DNA of 64,000 nucleotides, from the NCBI GenBank assembly GCA_949752795.1, contig OX457058.1:156002353-156066352 (forward strand), in the 5' to 3' direction. Position numbers and translations under genes: made by a program. Position 1 is the first letter of the stretch, and every line of letters begins with the position of its first letter. The notes under the pieces are model-generated. The model had not been told where the DNA came from. It saw only the letters and a list, made by a program, of their open reading frames with translations, and made no database searches. Below are positions 48,300-61,270 of this stretch, piece after piece. This DNA is from Hyperoodon ampullatus (lineage: Eukaryota; Chordata; Mammalia; Artiodactyla; Ziphiidae).

Positions 48300-50136
48300 A
48301 AGAATTTTATGACAGCGATTGCCAAGCTTTGAGCCCCAAACCAACAGGGCTCTCTGTGATTCTACTTGTTGCATGCCTGTTAAGTTGGCCCTAGAAATAG
48401 ATAAAATTATTATTTGAATTTCACAGATGAGGAAACTTGAATTATCAGAAAGAAGGTTTGTTTTTTTGGTGGCATAATTGTCCACCATTTAATTACTAAA
48501 ACATATTATAGACAACTTGACTTTTTCTAAATTTTGATAGACTTTTAACAATGCATTTTTTAAGTCCTAATTGCTCCTGGATGTCTTCCCTCATGGCCAA
48601 GGACACATTATGAATCATATTAACTGTCCTTTCTGTAGAGGTTTGCACAATGGCATACAACAATGCATCACATTTTCCTGGCCAACAGAAACATGCTATA
48701 TTTTGCAATGTCAGTGTTGAAGGGACTGAAGTTTTTGGCATAATTTTGTTAGTAAAAATCAGTTCTCCCTGAGTGGGTGTGATCAGTAATCACACATGCC
48801 CTGTTACGATGTCTTCACTTCCCTTTCCTAAGGATTATCTTCCTCTGGTGCCCAGTTGTGAATGGAAGTTCAAACTACGAGTCCAGTTTTACTGAACTTC
48901 AGCCTTTAAAAGCCTAAATTACCATTTCATTGCTCTGGTAGAGCATCAGTAACTAGGAAACAGAATTTGGAGTTTATCACACTAATGTACCATTGCTGCA
49001 GAAATCCCTTGGACTAAATAAGAAGGAAAAAAGAGAAACATTCTAGAAATAATTGACTATTCACCATCTTTAGAATGATGCTACCAGTGCCTTTGTTTCT
49101 AATTTTTTATTCTCTATTCACTTTTACCTAATCTAAGATGAATCAAGTAAATCCCCTTCAAAGGGAATGGATGTTGAAAAAACTATTGGGTCCCATCAGA
49201 ATATTTTAAAGGAAAAGCTTTGTCTTTTCCAACAAGTACCACAGAATCTTTGGAACAGAACAAGAGCAAATGGTTTCAAGTTAATGAAGGTGAAACACTT
49301 GCTGTGGCTATTATGACTGCCATTCCTAAGGGCCACCAGGCCATGCCATTTTTCACTGTCTTTCTGGAAAGAATAATTTATGTAGGCTTCCACTGAGCAG
49401 CTGGCTTGCCTTGCCCCTGTCTTCCCTGTGTTTTGGGGCACTGCGGTGGGAGCTGACATGCTGAGCTATCTGGCTATCTCAGCCTCAGGCTAGCTCTTAC
49501 CCAAAACAGTGTCAGGGAAAAGACAACATCCCTTCAGGGATGTAAGCTAGATTTCTTATAGCATTTGTACTCATGGAAGAGCATTTCCTCATATCTGCAG
49601 TATCCTTTGTTCTATGTAACAGTATACTTAGTTGTGTCTGATATTATTGTCACCACCTTTGAAGACACATACTCACTCTCCTGGGATTAGTAATATCCTT
49701 CCACTCAAATTGTTTTGTACCAGGGAACTGGTTTAATTAGACCCTCTGTATCCAAGACTGATGGTTTATTGCACAATTACCTGCAGGCAGCACGTGTTTA
49801 TTGATGAGGATTTCATCAGTTTTTAATGTGATTATACATTGGTTTCACTTTCCCTTCTAAATTACCACTTAATTTATTGTTCAGTTATTATTGATACAAG
49901 TGCTATCAGTGAGTAATTCTGTTGGTGGCAAGTTCCATGTTTGGGAGGCAGGTTAACTTTCAAACTCACTCTCTTTTGGAGAGAATCTTGCTTCAACTAA
50001 AAATAATGAAGCCCTTCCGTAAATATTTGTCTCACAAATGAGAATCTTTGGCATTGAATAAACTTCACCTCTGAATATTTCCATCAAGACTTGGAAACAT
50101 GGTGGTCTACTCTAAAAGGTCTAGACAGAGGTTGGC
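48300..50136. other. Intron sequence, nothing recognised
   Basis: A short MIR-like word (ttcacagatgaggaaactt) lies at 48420-48438. Otherwise no exon or repeat was recognised. Confidence 0.45.
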
Positions 50137-50346
50137 TAACTTTTTCTATAAATGGTCAGATAGTGAATATTTTAAGCTTGTGAGCCATATAGTCTCTGTC
50201 ACAACTCCATTTTGCCCGTGAAGTACAAAAGCTGCCATGGATGATGTGTAAGCTAGTGGGCAAGGCTGAGTACCAGTAAAACTTTATTTACTAAAAGAAG
50301 CAGCAGGCCAGATTTGGCCTGAGGGCCATAATTTGCCAATCCCTGG
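50137..50346. mobile_element. MER20 hAT DNA transposon relic
   Basis: The wording aggttggctaactttttctataaatggtcagatag, aaaactttatttactaaaagaagcagcaggccagatttggcc, and a terminal ccataatttgccaatccctgg is diagnostic of MER20. It is non-autonomous. Confidence 0.85.
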
Positions 50347-50459
50347 ACTAGAACCAAAAGAGAGGTACATTTGTAGAAATTATGTTTGGGAAGTAAACTA
50401 AACTACCTGGGATTCCAAACGATAGGGCAAATGGAAGTTTGAAAAACTATTCATTTAAA

Positions 50460-50830
50460 GCAATTTTTATTCTAGATGCTGGTAATGCAGTGCTAAACAA
50501 GACCAGTGCTGCCCAGTCTCACAAGGTGTGCATGCTCTTTGAGTTGTTTGTGAACATATAAATACCTAAGTGAGTCCAGATAGTGCCAAATGCAATTAAT
50601 AGAATTATATAGAATAAAATACATGCCTAGAAGTGGGAGGAAATACCTTTAGGTAGGACCATCCTGGAATCCTTTCTGAGAAAATGATATTTGAACTTTG
50701 GACATTTGAAACTTGAATGATGAGAAGGATTCAGTCTTGGGAAGGTTTAGGGAAAGAGCATTCTGTGCAGAGGCATTCACAGAAGTCAAGGGCTTATGAA
50801 AGTAATATATTTGGCTTGAGGAACAGGAAG
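50460..50830. repeat. L2-like fragment
   Basis: The wording gatgctggtaatgcagtgctaaacaagacc, gaatgatgagaaggattcagtc and aagagcattctgtgcagaggcattcacag follows the same repeat type as at 9385-10230. Confidence 0.5.
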
Positions 50831-53381
50831 ACATCATTGTCATTAAACTGTAGCAGGTGGGGCAGAGGGAAAAGGACTGTATGTCTCTATCTTAAACTGT
50901 CCCCATTAGACTGACCTATAATCACAATTTTGTGAGTTAGGGAACTCACCTTGTGATTCACAGTCATCCTTTGTTTGATTCTTGTTTATTCCCTTGGGGA
51001 GACGGATTCACAGGTATATAGAGTAAGTGTTCGTTGTCAGAGTATACTTTTTAAAAATTGGAATCCACAATTATTAAATTAGAAGCAAGCCAGCGCTTCA
51101 GTTGAGAAATAGTTAAATCAACATTTGAACCATATTTAAAGAAATGATGAAACCAGGACATTAGAGGTAAGACTTGTGGGGTTAAGAAACTGTGCATCAG
51201 AATCATAGGTCTAATTATTTGGGCAATATAGAGGATTTCACAGTAGTCAATAATCTTTGGGTAATTTGGTAAAACAGCTCAACCATTGGTAGTTTCAGTA
51301 CACATGCCTAGATGCTCCAAAATCACCAGCTGATTGGATACTGTAGACTGGAATAAACCTTATCCTACCCTAAAATAATCAAATCAGTTTGTTTCACAGA
51401 AAATAATGCATCTGCTCTTGTACTATATAGTAATTTTGTGAAACTTTGGAAAAAATTATTTTTAATCCATTATTGTTTGGGGCTGTGAAAACACCTATCT
51501 AAGGAGAATTGCTTGTATCTAAATAAAATGCCTTAAGTTAATTTGACTCAAAATCAAGTGCTTTGCCTCAGTTAAATAGAATTTGAGGAAATGGTTCTAA
51601 AAGAATTAAGGCCAGCTCAGGGAAGTTAATTAGAGTGTCTTGCCTTGAAAAACAAGTTAGTTTTCTAGGCAACGGTGTTTGATAACAGTGCTTCAGATGA
51701 ATGCTAAAGAATTCTACATTCTGATAAGAATTACTAGAAGAGACTAACACAGTGAGCAGTAACCTGTTACAATTTCAGACAGCCAGAGGGAGAAGTCATT
51801 CTGAATTAATGAAGGAGTATATCATGGATTTTTTAAGAAATAAAATTGCTTTAAAAAACATGCAATAACTAGACCAAGATATGTGTGTGTATGTGTGTGT
51901 GTTGTATACCTGCATCCCAATAAATGATCTTAAAGAATATATAAGCCTGACTTATTACTGCCATTTCAGTTAATTGAAATATTTCTTCCAAGTTACTTGT
52001 AGCATGCTTTAAATTATTTTATTTTTGTAAGAAGGCAAATAGGCTCAGCCAAATTGGTTTGATATCTTAATTTGCTTCACATACCTATTTTTATGGATAC
52101 TATAAAGGTACATGTTAACCTAGATTCTGCTGCAAATTCTAAATTTTTGTTTGATTCTGAATAATAAGTTTTATTGAAGGTAGAAGTGTAAATGCAGCAT
52201 CTCTGCTAACATAATATAGGATTTCCCAAAGTTAATTGGTCAGGAGAATGAAGTTAAGAGATTATATTTTGTAACATGGGATTTTTTTTCTACCTTGTCT
52301 TAACACAAAATATTAAAGGAATTAAAAAAAATTTTAATTTAAATCAGGATTAATATACTCACTTTTTCCTGGTGTTTCATATGTGTAACTAGAATAATAC
52401 ACATGCCAAGGAGCAATAAAAAAAATTATATAACAATAAAATATATTTGGAATTTCCATTTAATTTTTTCCTTTTTCTACGAAGATATAATGTATTCCTT
52501 TAAGCGTACTGAATCTCTTCCCTGGGAGTTGGCAGCAGCAACTGTTATAAGGGGAACATTTTTGAAATATGGATCTTAATCACATCTAGTGCCATATCCA
52601 TCAGAGTTTCCATTTTATATGGCACATTCAACTTCTTTCATCTGACAAACATGAAATAATGCTACTTTAGCCATCTATGGGAGTTTTATTGAGTATCATC
52701 AAATGCTTAGCAAATATTTAAAACATTTCACATGTTCTTACAACCAGGAATCACATATTGAAGAGTGGTTCCTGGTTTGGGAACTTTAATGTAATGAAAA
52801 AGTGAGAAATATACATGACACGGAAGTAGGATAAGCTGATAACTTTACCAAGTTGCTTGATACTTTTTATAGAAAAGATAGTAGAAATATTATTTTTCCT
52901 CTAAACCATTTGTCATGACAAGGGCATGTGACTTACTCTTGTGGCTAAAGCTGGTGATTAGGCTTAGCCTTTTGGTTTCCGAACTGTAGCATGCAGATAT
53001 CAGAAAATGGATAAAGCAAGCCACAATTCTCACTGCAAATGGATAGGACAATAAGATGTTCAGTTATTTGCAATTTTAGCAGAGTTTTCATGGGTGAATA
53101 TCAACATCTCTTCCTGCATTTCCTGAAAAGTCCTGTGGTTTGGAATGCTAACATCTTCACAATTCACTTTCTCTTATGCTTTAGTAATAGTGAGCAAAAA
53201 TTAATGTAATTATCATTCACATTTTACATTTGATTGTTTCATAAATAGTGGAACCATCACTTAAGTGGGTAAAATTGTTCTGTTTCATTCTTTGCTTTTG
53301 TTCAGAATTACCTATGAAATTGTTTTTCTGCAAGGTAGCTTTCCACTTACCTTGGCCTTGAAATGAGAAATTCTTTTAAAA
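50831..53381. other. Intron sequence, nothing recognised
   Basis: AT-rich with a short imperfect (TG)n near 51882-51902. No exon, RNA gene or named repeat. Confidence 0.45.

Positions 53382-53423
<42 letters not shown>
53382..53423 (+). repeat. (TG)n microsatellite
   Basis: A perfect dinucleotide run of about 42 bp. The antisense THTHTH frame across it is an artefact. Confidence 0.97.
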
Positions 53424-53426
<3 letters not shown>

Positions 53427-54435
53427 AGAAAATTGTTTTTAACCCAAGGATACTTAGCTTTGGGTCCTGGATCAAAAACCGTTATCAGGTTTTCCACTTA
53501 CATATAATTACACCTGTCAAACAGCTAATGAAGGCTGCTTCAAGAAGTCCACACAAGGCCTTGATACAATCAGCTGCTCTGTTGAGTTGTTCTTGCTGTG
53601 AATATATGATCCTTCCAGATTCCAGGTGTTACTACTTAGCTGGATGTTTCACTTTATAAGGAGGCAGTCATTTGTGAAAAACAGCTGTAATTACACAGAT
53701 TTCAGGTATTTCATAATTAAACTAACAGCTGATTATAACATGGTACATGGCATGAGAATTTGCAACTAGGCTAAGTAGGAAGGAGGCTATACCTTAGTCT
53801 TTGTTCTCCTTTTGCCATTGTTTTTGACGAGTCCTCCCCATGCCTTGATGTCCATCAGTGGTCAATACCAGCCTACTTCCCCGAGGGAAAAGAGAGGAGG
53901 ATGAGGGCATTAATGGATAAACGAAAGCACCTAGACCAAAGGCAGGCACTACTGTAAGCAAAAGGCATCTCCTTGGACATTTTCCCCCAACTTTTGAAAA
54001 CTAGTGGATCTCAGATGTGGTTTAAATAATATGATGTTAAATGCTGGGATCAGAGAAAACAGTGTTCTTATCAGTAGCCCCGTGACTCAGAGATTTCAGT
54101 CCTTTAGAGGACTAATCTTGTTATGTAGAACTTTAAAAAGGAACCCATGTATCAGTTGGAAAGTGTTGATTCTGTTGAATCTGCACTAGGCACTGTGTAA
54201 AGATACAAGAGTTGTAGTCATGTCCAGGTCCTGATCATGTGGAATTTATAATTTAGTTTCATACACTGAAATAACTCCCTGGGGAAGAGATTAAAATGTT
54301 ACCCCTGAAGGTTTGTAACCAAGGGGTTGGAAATGGAGTTCTGTAAGGCTGATCTGTCCCCAGCACCCCCCATCCCTGAACCCCACGCTGTGGGAGAGCT
54401 GCTAAGCTAAAAATGGCTGTGTTGCTGCTCATTTC
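53424..54435. other. Intron sequence, nothing recognised
   Basis: No exon, RNA gene or repeat family was recognised. Confidence 0.45.
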
Positions 54436-54448
54436 TCTGCTGTTCTCT

Positions 54449-57012
54449 CTCTCTCTTTTTTTTTTAAACATCTTTATTGGAGTATAATTGCTTTACAATG
54501 GTGTGTTAGTTTCTGCTTTATAACAAAGTGAATCAGTTATATATATACATATGTTCCCATATATCTTCCCTCTTGCGTCTCCCTCCCTCCCACCCTCCCT
54601 ATCCCACCCCTCTAGGTGGTCACAATGCACCAAGCTGATCTCCCTGTGCTATGCGGCTGCTTCCCACTAGCTATCTATTTTACGTTCGGTAGTGTATATA
54701 TGTCCATGCCACTCACTCACTTTGTCACAGCTTACCCTTCCCCCTCCCCATATCCTCAAGTCCATTCTCTAGTAGGTCTGTGTCTTTATTCCCATCTTAT
54801 CCCTAGGTTCTTTGTGACCTTTTTTTTTTCTCTTAGATTCCATATATATGTGTTAGTGTACGGTATTTGTTTTTCTCTTTCTGACTTACTTCACTCTGTA
54901 TGACAGACTCTAGGTCCATCCAACTCACTACAAATAACACAATTTCATTTCTTTTTATGGCTGAGTAATATTCCATCGTATATATGTGCCACATCTTCTT
55001 TATCCATTCATCTGTTGATGAACACTTAGGTTGCTTCCATGTCCTGGCTATTGTAAATAGAGCTGCAATGAACATTTTGGTACATGTCTCTTTTTGAATT
55101 ATGGTTTTCTCAGGGTATATGCCTAGTAGTGGGATTGCTGGGTCGTATGGTAGTTCTATTTGTAGTTTTTTAAGGAACTTCCATACTGTTCTCCATAGTG
55201 ACTGTATCAATTTACATTTCCACCAACAGTGCAAGAGTGTTCCCTTTTGTCTATACCCTCTCCAGCATTCATTGTTTCTAGATTTGTTAATGATGACCAT
55301 TCTGACTGGTGTGAGATGATATCTCATTGTAGTTTTGATTTGCATTTCTCTAGTGATTAATGATGTTGAGCATTCTTTCATGTGTTTGTTGACAATCTGT
55401 ATATCTTCTGTGGAGAAATATCTATTTAGGTCTTCTGCCCATTTTTGGATTGGGTTGTTTGTTTTTTTGTTATTGAGCTGCATGAGCTGCTTGTAAATTT
55501 TGGAGATTAATCCTTTTGTCAGTTGCTTCATTTGCAAATATTTTCACCCATTCTGAGGGTTGTCTTTTGGTCTTGTTTATGGTTTCCTTTGCTGTGCAAA
55601 ACCTTTTAAGTTTCATTAGGTCCCATTTGTTTATTTTTGTTTTTATTTCCATTTCTCTATGAGGTGGGTCAAAAAGGATCTTCCTGTGATTTATGTCATA
55701 GAGTGTTCTGCCTGTGTTTTCCTCTAAGAGTTTTATAGTGTCTGGCCTTACATTTAGGTCTCCAATCCATTTTGAGTTTATTTTTGTGTGTTGTGTTAGG
55801 GGGTGTTCTAATTTCATTCTTTTACATGTAGCTGTCCAGTTTTCCCAGCACCACGTATTGAAGAGGCTGTCTTTTCTCCACTGTATATTCTTGCCTCCTT
55901 TATCAAAGATAAGGTGACCATATGTGCGTGGGTTTATCTCTGGGCTTTCTGTCCTGTTCCATTGATCTATATTTCTGTTTTTGTGCCAGTACCATACTGT
56001 CTTCATTACTGTAGCTTTGTAGTATAGTCTGAAGTCAGGGAGCCTGATTCCTCCAGCTCCATTTTTCTTTCTCAAAATTGCTTTGGCTATTCGGGGTCTT
56101 TTGTGTTTCCATACAAATTGTGAAATTTTTTGTTCTAGTTCTGTGAAAAATGCCAGTGGTAATTTGACAGGGATTGCATTGAATCTGTAGATTGCTTTCG
56201 GTAGTAGAGTCATGTTCACAATGTTGATTCTTCCAATCCAAGAACATGGTAGATCTCTCCATCTATTTATATCATCTTTAATGTCTTTCATCAGTGTCTT
56301 ATAATTTTCTGCATACAGGTCTTTGTCTCCTTAGGTAGGTTTATTCCTAGATATTTTATTCTTTTTGTTGCAGTGGTAAATGGGAGTGTTTTCTTAATTT
56401 CACTTTCAGATTTTTCATCATTAGTGTATAGGAATGCCAGAGATTTCTGTGCATTATTTTTGTATCCTGCTACTTTACCAAATTCATTGATTAGCTCTAG
56501 TAGTTTTCTGGTAGCATCTTTAGGATTCTCTATGTAGAGTATCATGTCATCTGCAAACAGTGACAGCTTTACTTCTTCTTTTCTGATTTGGATTCCTTTT
56601 ATTTCTTTTTCTTCTCTGATTGCTGTGGCTAAAACTTCCAAAACTATGTTGCATAATAGTGGTGAGAGTGGGCAGCCTTGTCTTTTTCCTGATCTTAGTG
56701 GAAATGGTTTCAGTTTTTCACCATTGAGAATGATGTTGGCTGTGGGTTTGTCATATATGGTCTTTATTATGGTGAGGAAAGTTCCCTCTATGCCTACTTT
56801 CTGCAGGGTTTTTATCATAACTGGGTGTTGCATTTTGTCGAAAGCTTTCTCTGCATCTATTGAGATGATCATATGGTTTTTATTCTTCAATTTGTTAATA
56901 TGGTGTATCACATTGATTGATTTGCATATATTGAAGAATCCTTGCATTCCTGGAATAAACCCCACTTGATCATGGTGTATGATCCTTTCAGTGTCCTGTT
57001 GGATTCTGTTTG
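54449..57012 (-). mobile_element. 5'-truncated LINE-1, antisense (2.6 kb)
   Basis: It is bounded by a 13-bp target duplication, tctgctgttctct (54436-54448 and 57013-57025). In its own direction it starts inside the ORF2 reverse transcriptase and ends with a 3' UTR whose last bases read ccaataaagatgttt. That tail matches the sense L1 fragment at 17851, not the L1 at 43116. Confidence 0.94.
54833..57012 (-). pseudogene. L1 ORF2p C-terminal remnant, frameshifted
   Basis: This is the reverse-transcriptase half of ORF2p. The frame ending at 56291 carries [39 protein letters not shown] and the catalytic [17 protein letters not shown]. The next (56291-55470) carries [20 protein letters not shown] and [16 protein letters not shown]. 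The last (55537-54833) carries [19 protein letters not shown] and ends THIYGI, the usual ORF2 terminus. Two frame changes separate the pieces; the endonuclease is absent because of 5' truncation. Confidence 0.92.
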
Positions 57013-57025
57013 TCTGCTGTTCTCT

Positions 57026-57619
57026 TGTTTCTATAGGTTGGTAACTAAAATGGTTTATTTTAATACTCTTTAGCAAATTCTGCAATTAGTATACTATAAA
57101 TCGTTCAGTGCTCCTGGTTATCTCATTTTTCATTTTTTGCCTAAGACCTCATGCCTTTTGAGTGACCTCTCCCTTCAGTAACCCTTGAAGCTCCAGTCTC
57201 ATTAGCCTATACATGTCAGGAAGCTTCCAGGATTTCTAGTCTTGCAAAGCTTATGTAACAATCATTTTCATGGTTTCCTGGCACCATTTCTATGGGGATC
57301 ATAGTGTGTCCATCTATCCTTTAGCTACAGCTAGATGGGCATTTCTTGGCTTGAACAGTTGGCTTTGTTCCTATAGGTAATCTAAGAAATTTGAGCGATT
57401 CTTTTCACTTACTGTTTTTCTTAGTGTATTTTAATAAGAAAAGCATCAAAGCACCTTGGTCAAGAGGAGGAATCTTGGGTCAGGAACATTTATAGACATA
57501 CTTGTAATGAGCATTTGAAAAAGACTGAAAGATTTTGAGTTATCAGAGCAAAAGAAAGCTATTTCAGGTGGTAGGGAGTGGCCTTCAAAATCTGTAAAAA
57601 AAAATCCAAACATTAAAGA
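57026..57619. other. Intron sequence, nothing recognised
   Basis: No exon or repeat was recognised. The minus-strand frame at 57446-57751 runs into a MIR fragment. Confidence 0.45.
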
Positions 57620-57740
57620 TTTACTGTGTTTCAGGCACTGCGGCCAACACTTTATGTTCATTTTCTCATTTAGTCCTCTTAACAACACTGCCAAGGAGGT
57701 ATTATCATTTCTCTTTGAGGTGAGGAAACAAGTGTATTCA
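57620..57740 (+). repeat. MIR fragment
   Basis: The wording gtttcaggcactgcggccaacactttatg, then cattttctcatttagtcctcttaacaacactgcc, is MIR. Confidence 0.65.
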
Positions 57741-57744
57741 ATAA

Positions 57745-58300
57745 TATTCATCCAATATTTATTGAGTGCCCATATTTCTAAGTGCTGATAATGTAGCTCT
57801 GAACAAGACAGCTCGTATTTTAGAGAAGGGAGATTAGCAAGTCAACAAATAAATAGCATAATTTTTCTGGGGCAGTATGTCATGAAAAAAGTCAGCTGAG
57901 GCAACGGCATTTCTTATGAGTCGGGGTAGGAGGGTGGTCAGGAAGGCCTCCCGAGCAAGGGCCACTGATCTGAAGCCTGAACAAAGAGCAGGAGGCCGCC
58001 TTGTGGGCGTCTAGGGAGAAGGGTCCAGGCAGAGGGTCTTGTGAATGTGGGAACACAGGAGATGTATTTGCAGGATAGAAAGAAAGCATATGAGGCCGAA
58101 GAGTGAACAGGTGAAGGCAGATGGTAAGAAAAGAGACATGGGCCATGCAAGGGTCTTGCAGGTCCAGGCAAGGAGTTTGGATCTTATTCAAAGGATCCTT
58201 TGAATAGGATGTTATTCAAAGAGGAATAGGAAGCTTTCGGGATGTTTAAGGAGATGAGTGATGTGATTCAATTTACATATTCTAGTGTTCTCTCAAGACT
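57745..58300. repeat. L2-like ancient LINE
   Basis: The wording tatttattgagtgcccatatttctaagtgc, ggtggtcaggaaggcctcccgag, gggccatgcaagggtcttgcagg and aaggagtttggatcttattc follows the L2-type order seen at 9385. Minus-strand frames here are incidental. Confidence 0.6.
58185..58206. repeat. Perfect 22-bp palindrome inside the L2-like repeat
   Basis: The half-site is TATTCAAAGGA followed by its exact reverse complement. A direct copy of ttattcaaag follows at 58212-58221. Confidence 0.95.
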
Positions 58301-59562
58301 TTGAGTAGTTTGTTCAAGGGGAGACAGGTACAGAGGAAAGAGGGAGGGGGTTGAATTGCTCATCTGGACCTCAAACCCAGGTCCTTCTGCCTTCAGCACC
58401 CTTCCCAGCATGCTGTACTGTTTTACTTCATCATTGTTAATCAGAGACTGAAAAGAAAGAATGTAGACAATGATAAAGGGGAAAACCAGACCATAAACAT
58501 TAAATCCAAAGCTTCCATTATTTTAAGAAAATGGAACAGGGCTGTTAGTGCCAACTCCTGGGCATCTGGGGGTCAGCTCGCCTTTGAGTGCTGGGTCTGC
58601 GTGTCCCTTGCTGTGTTGATCTTCAACCCCTGTGACCAGGTCACAGAGGGGAGGCTCCTGTCTAAACATTCCACTAAGAGGAGCAAAGCTTCACTTCTGA
58701 GTCTTGGGGTACAAGCGGGGGAGTTGGTTTGGGTCTGTTGAAACTCCGTTGCTGAATTTTCTCTCCTTCTCGTTCATAACCGACTCTCTAGCCACTCTTG
58801 TGCTCACCAGCATGTACTAAGCACAAAGAACAGCAAGCTTTGGAAGGTTAAGGGGCAACCTGTCCATTGCACTCTTTGCCCTGCTAAATCGAGAACCCCA
58901 TGCAGCATGTGGTGCATGTGGAGGAGAGAATGCTCCTTAAGAATTTTTTATTTTGTTTCGCAGCCTCCCCTCCCCAACTCTCCTCCCCCCCCCACCTCCA
59001 GTCCATCTGTGAAGCCTGAATTCTTACACAGGCTATCTGTCTACAGACGCCCCAGCCTTAATCACGTCCTCTGTATTGTGTATGGCTCCTGAATCTATCT
59101 ACTTATGTCAGTTGTTTACCAGTTCCCTTCAGCTGTCTGCTCTTTATCATATTATTGATCAGTCACTCCTGGGTATCTCAGGTTGGGGAAGAGAGAGAGA
59201 GGAGGGCTGGAAAAGGAAAGCGGGAAGAGAGTATAGCAGAGGACATCAGTTAAGATGGTTCCAGAAATAGCTCAGCCAGGCTGATGATAGCTCTGCTTAC
59301 AGCTGCCCGTACGGGATTTACGCAGTTTGCTGAGATTCTCTGCTGAAATGTATTCCACCAGCTGCTCCTGCAGTTGGTGGCAGCTGGTGGTGACAGCAGT
59401 GGGCCAGCCACACCTTCAGAGAAGGAGGAAGCAATAGGTTGGGGGCACATGACAGGCTCCCACATAGGGAGATGAGGTTTGTCATAGCCTGTTAGAACTC
59501 CCCAGGCATCTGTGTTCTTTTTAAAGTATGACCTGGGCACTTGATATCCAGTTTTTTTTTTT
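58301..59562. other. Intron sequence, nothing recognised
   Basis: Moderately GC-rich in places (58540-58700), with a C run near 58987. No exon with neurexin similarity. Confidence 0.45.
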
Positions 59563-59577
59563 CCCCCAATCTTTTTT

Positions 59578-59777
59578 TTCTTTTTGGCGGTACACGGGCT
59601 TCTCACTGTTGTGGCCTCTCCCGTTGCGGAGCACAGGCTCAGGACGCGCAGGCTCAGCGGCCATGGCTCACGGGCCCAGCCGCTCTGCGGCATGTGGGAT
59701 CTTCCCGGACCGGGGCACGAACCCGTGTCCCCTGCATCGGCAGGCGGACTCTCAACCTCTGTGCCACCAGGGAAGCC
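59578..59777 (-). mobile_element. CHR-type SINE, antisense
   Basis: It reads ggcggtacacgggcttctcac through ccaccagggaagc. The perfect target duplication is cccccaatctttttt (59563-59577 and 59778-59792). Open frames in several phases are shadows of this element. Confidence 0.92.
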
Positions 59778-59792
59778 CCCCCAATCTTTTTT

Positions 59793-60689
59793 AATGAGTT
59801 GGAGAGATGAGTTATAAAAAAGCGGTTATATTTCTCACCCACTGTACGTCTGTCTGTTATTTCGTTGTTGTTGCTACAGTTTATTGTGTACATAGACTTT
59901 GTTCTCTGTTGCACTTTCTGTTGGGAGATTCAGCTACACAAAGCACTCAGCCTTGTAACACTTTGGTCTTATCCAGGGCCTTCATTTACCAAGGAACCTC
60001 TGCACAAGTACTGGGTCTAATAGTGTAGTAAAACTAAGTGCAACTTTTATAAAGGACCCTGCCCCTCAAATATGCTAAGCCTGTGGCATGTAGAAAATGC
60101 AGTGTGTCTCACCTTAATCTGATCTAGAAATATGACCCCTTCTCAGAATGAAATGATCTTTTCACGGGCTCTCAGAATTTTGTACTCGTTTTCCTCCAGT
60201 CACTATACTTTGAATTCTAGTTTTTTGCATCCAGGTTCTCCCCTGAGCACTGTAGGGGTGCCCCTATAATTTGCTATACTTGTGGTCCTGCTCTGACACA
60301 CAGCACACCCTAAACCAGTTTTTAAGCTCTCTTGTAAAATTTGTGTACTTCATCCAAAATCTCTTAAGTATTAAAATTGTATGCACTTGAAAAAGTTAAG
60401 ATGTTTAAAATGTCCAGACCAGGGAGTCTTAGGGAACAGGCAAGATACAAAATAAAAGGAAAAAAGGAAAGAGTGTGTTACTGATTCTTTGTTACTTATT
60501 CTGTTATCTGTCATGCTATGGTGGGGAGAGGGGAGGAAAACCGCTTTCTCCTTACAAATTCCAGCTTCTGCTGCTGCCCTGAATATAAATACTGTTATTC
60601 CAAAAGGCTTTTGCCTACTTCTTGGTAGGCTATTCAGTGACGTATAAGATATGAAGAGCAATTTTATTGCCTAAGTGAGGGGCTGGTTA
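59793..60689. other. Intron sequence, nothing recognised
   Basis: No exon, RNA gene or named repeat. Confidence 0.45.
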
Positions 60690-60835
60690 AAATGTGTTTT
60701 CCTCCTATCCAGGCTCTGAACATCTGATTCACTAGGTCAAGATGGGACTAAGAATCTGCACTTTAATAAGCATGCTCAGTAATTCTGATGTAGATTGCCT
60801 GATGACTACCATTAGAGAACCCTAGTCTAAATTCT
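60690..60835. mobile_element. MER5A-like hAT relic, partial
   Basis: The wording catctgattcactaggtcaagatgggactaagaatctgcactttaataagc, then attagagaaccctag, matches the 3' half of MER5-type elements. Confidence 0.65.
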
Positions 60836-61220
60836 GATAGATTTTTTTTCACAAGTGAGGGCTATAATTTGGAACCCTTGAGAAGAGGGGAACTTGAGGG
60901 AAAATAAATCAGCATCATCTGTGTTTTCCGTGATAGTTTAGAGGGCTCCAATATTAGTTTATTTCATGACATGTATTTTGTTTTGATTTGTTGCAAAATT
61001 ACTGCCTTTTTATGTATATTCCATGTCAAGGTGTGAATGGGACATTTTCCATTAGTGGAAAGGCTTTCAGCATTAGCAAAAAGCAGGGAGAAAATAACTG
61101 TGATGGAGGAGAGTTAGGGCTGAAGTCCCACAGTGTGTCGAGGAGGCTGTTTCCTTGTTGCAACCCAGGTTAGAGACACCTTTGCTTCCTTTGTGCAGAC
61201 AGAGTCCCCTGCTCCCTCCC
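60836..61220. other. Intron sequence, nothing recognised
   Basis: No exon or named repeat. A short frame at 60988-61173 has no recognisable domain. Confidence 0.45.
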
Positions 61221-61270
61221 CTGAAGTCTGCCTGGATTCACTGAAGTCCGCCTGGATTCACTGAAGTCCG
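61221..61270 (+). repeat. 20-bp tandem repeat, 2.5 copies
   Basis: The unit ctgaagtc(t/c)gcctggattca is repeated at 61221-61240 and 61241-61260, with a half copy after. Confidence 0.95.
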
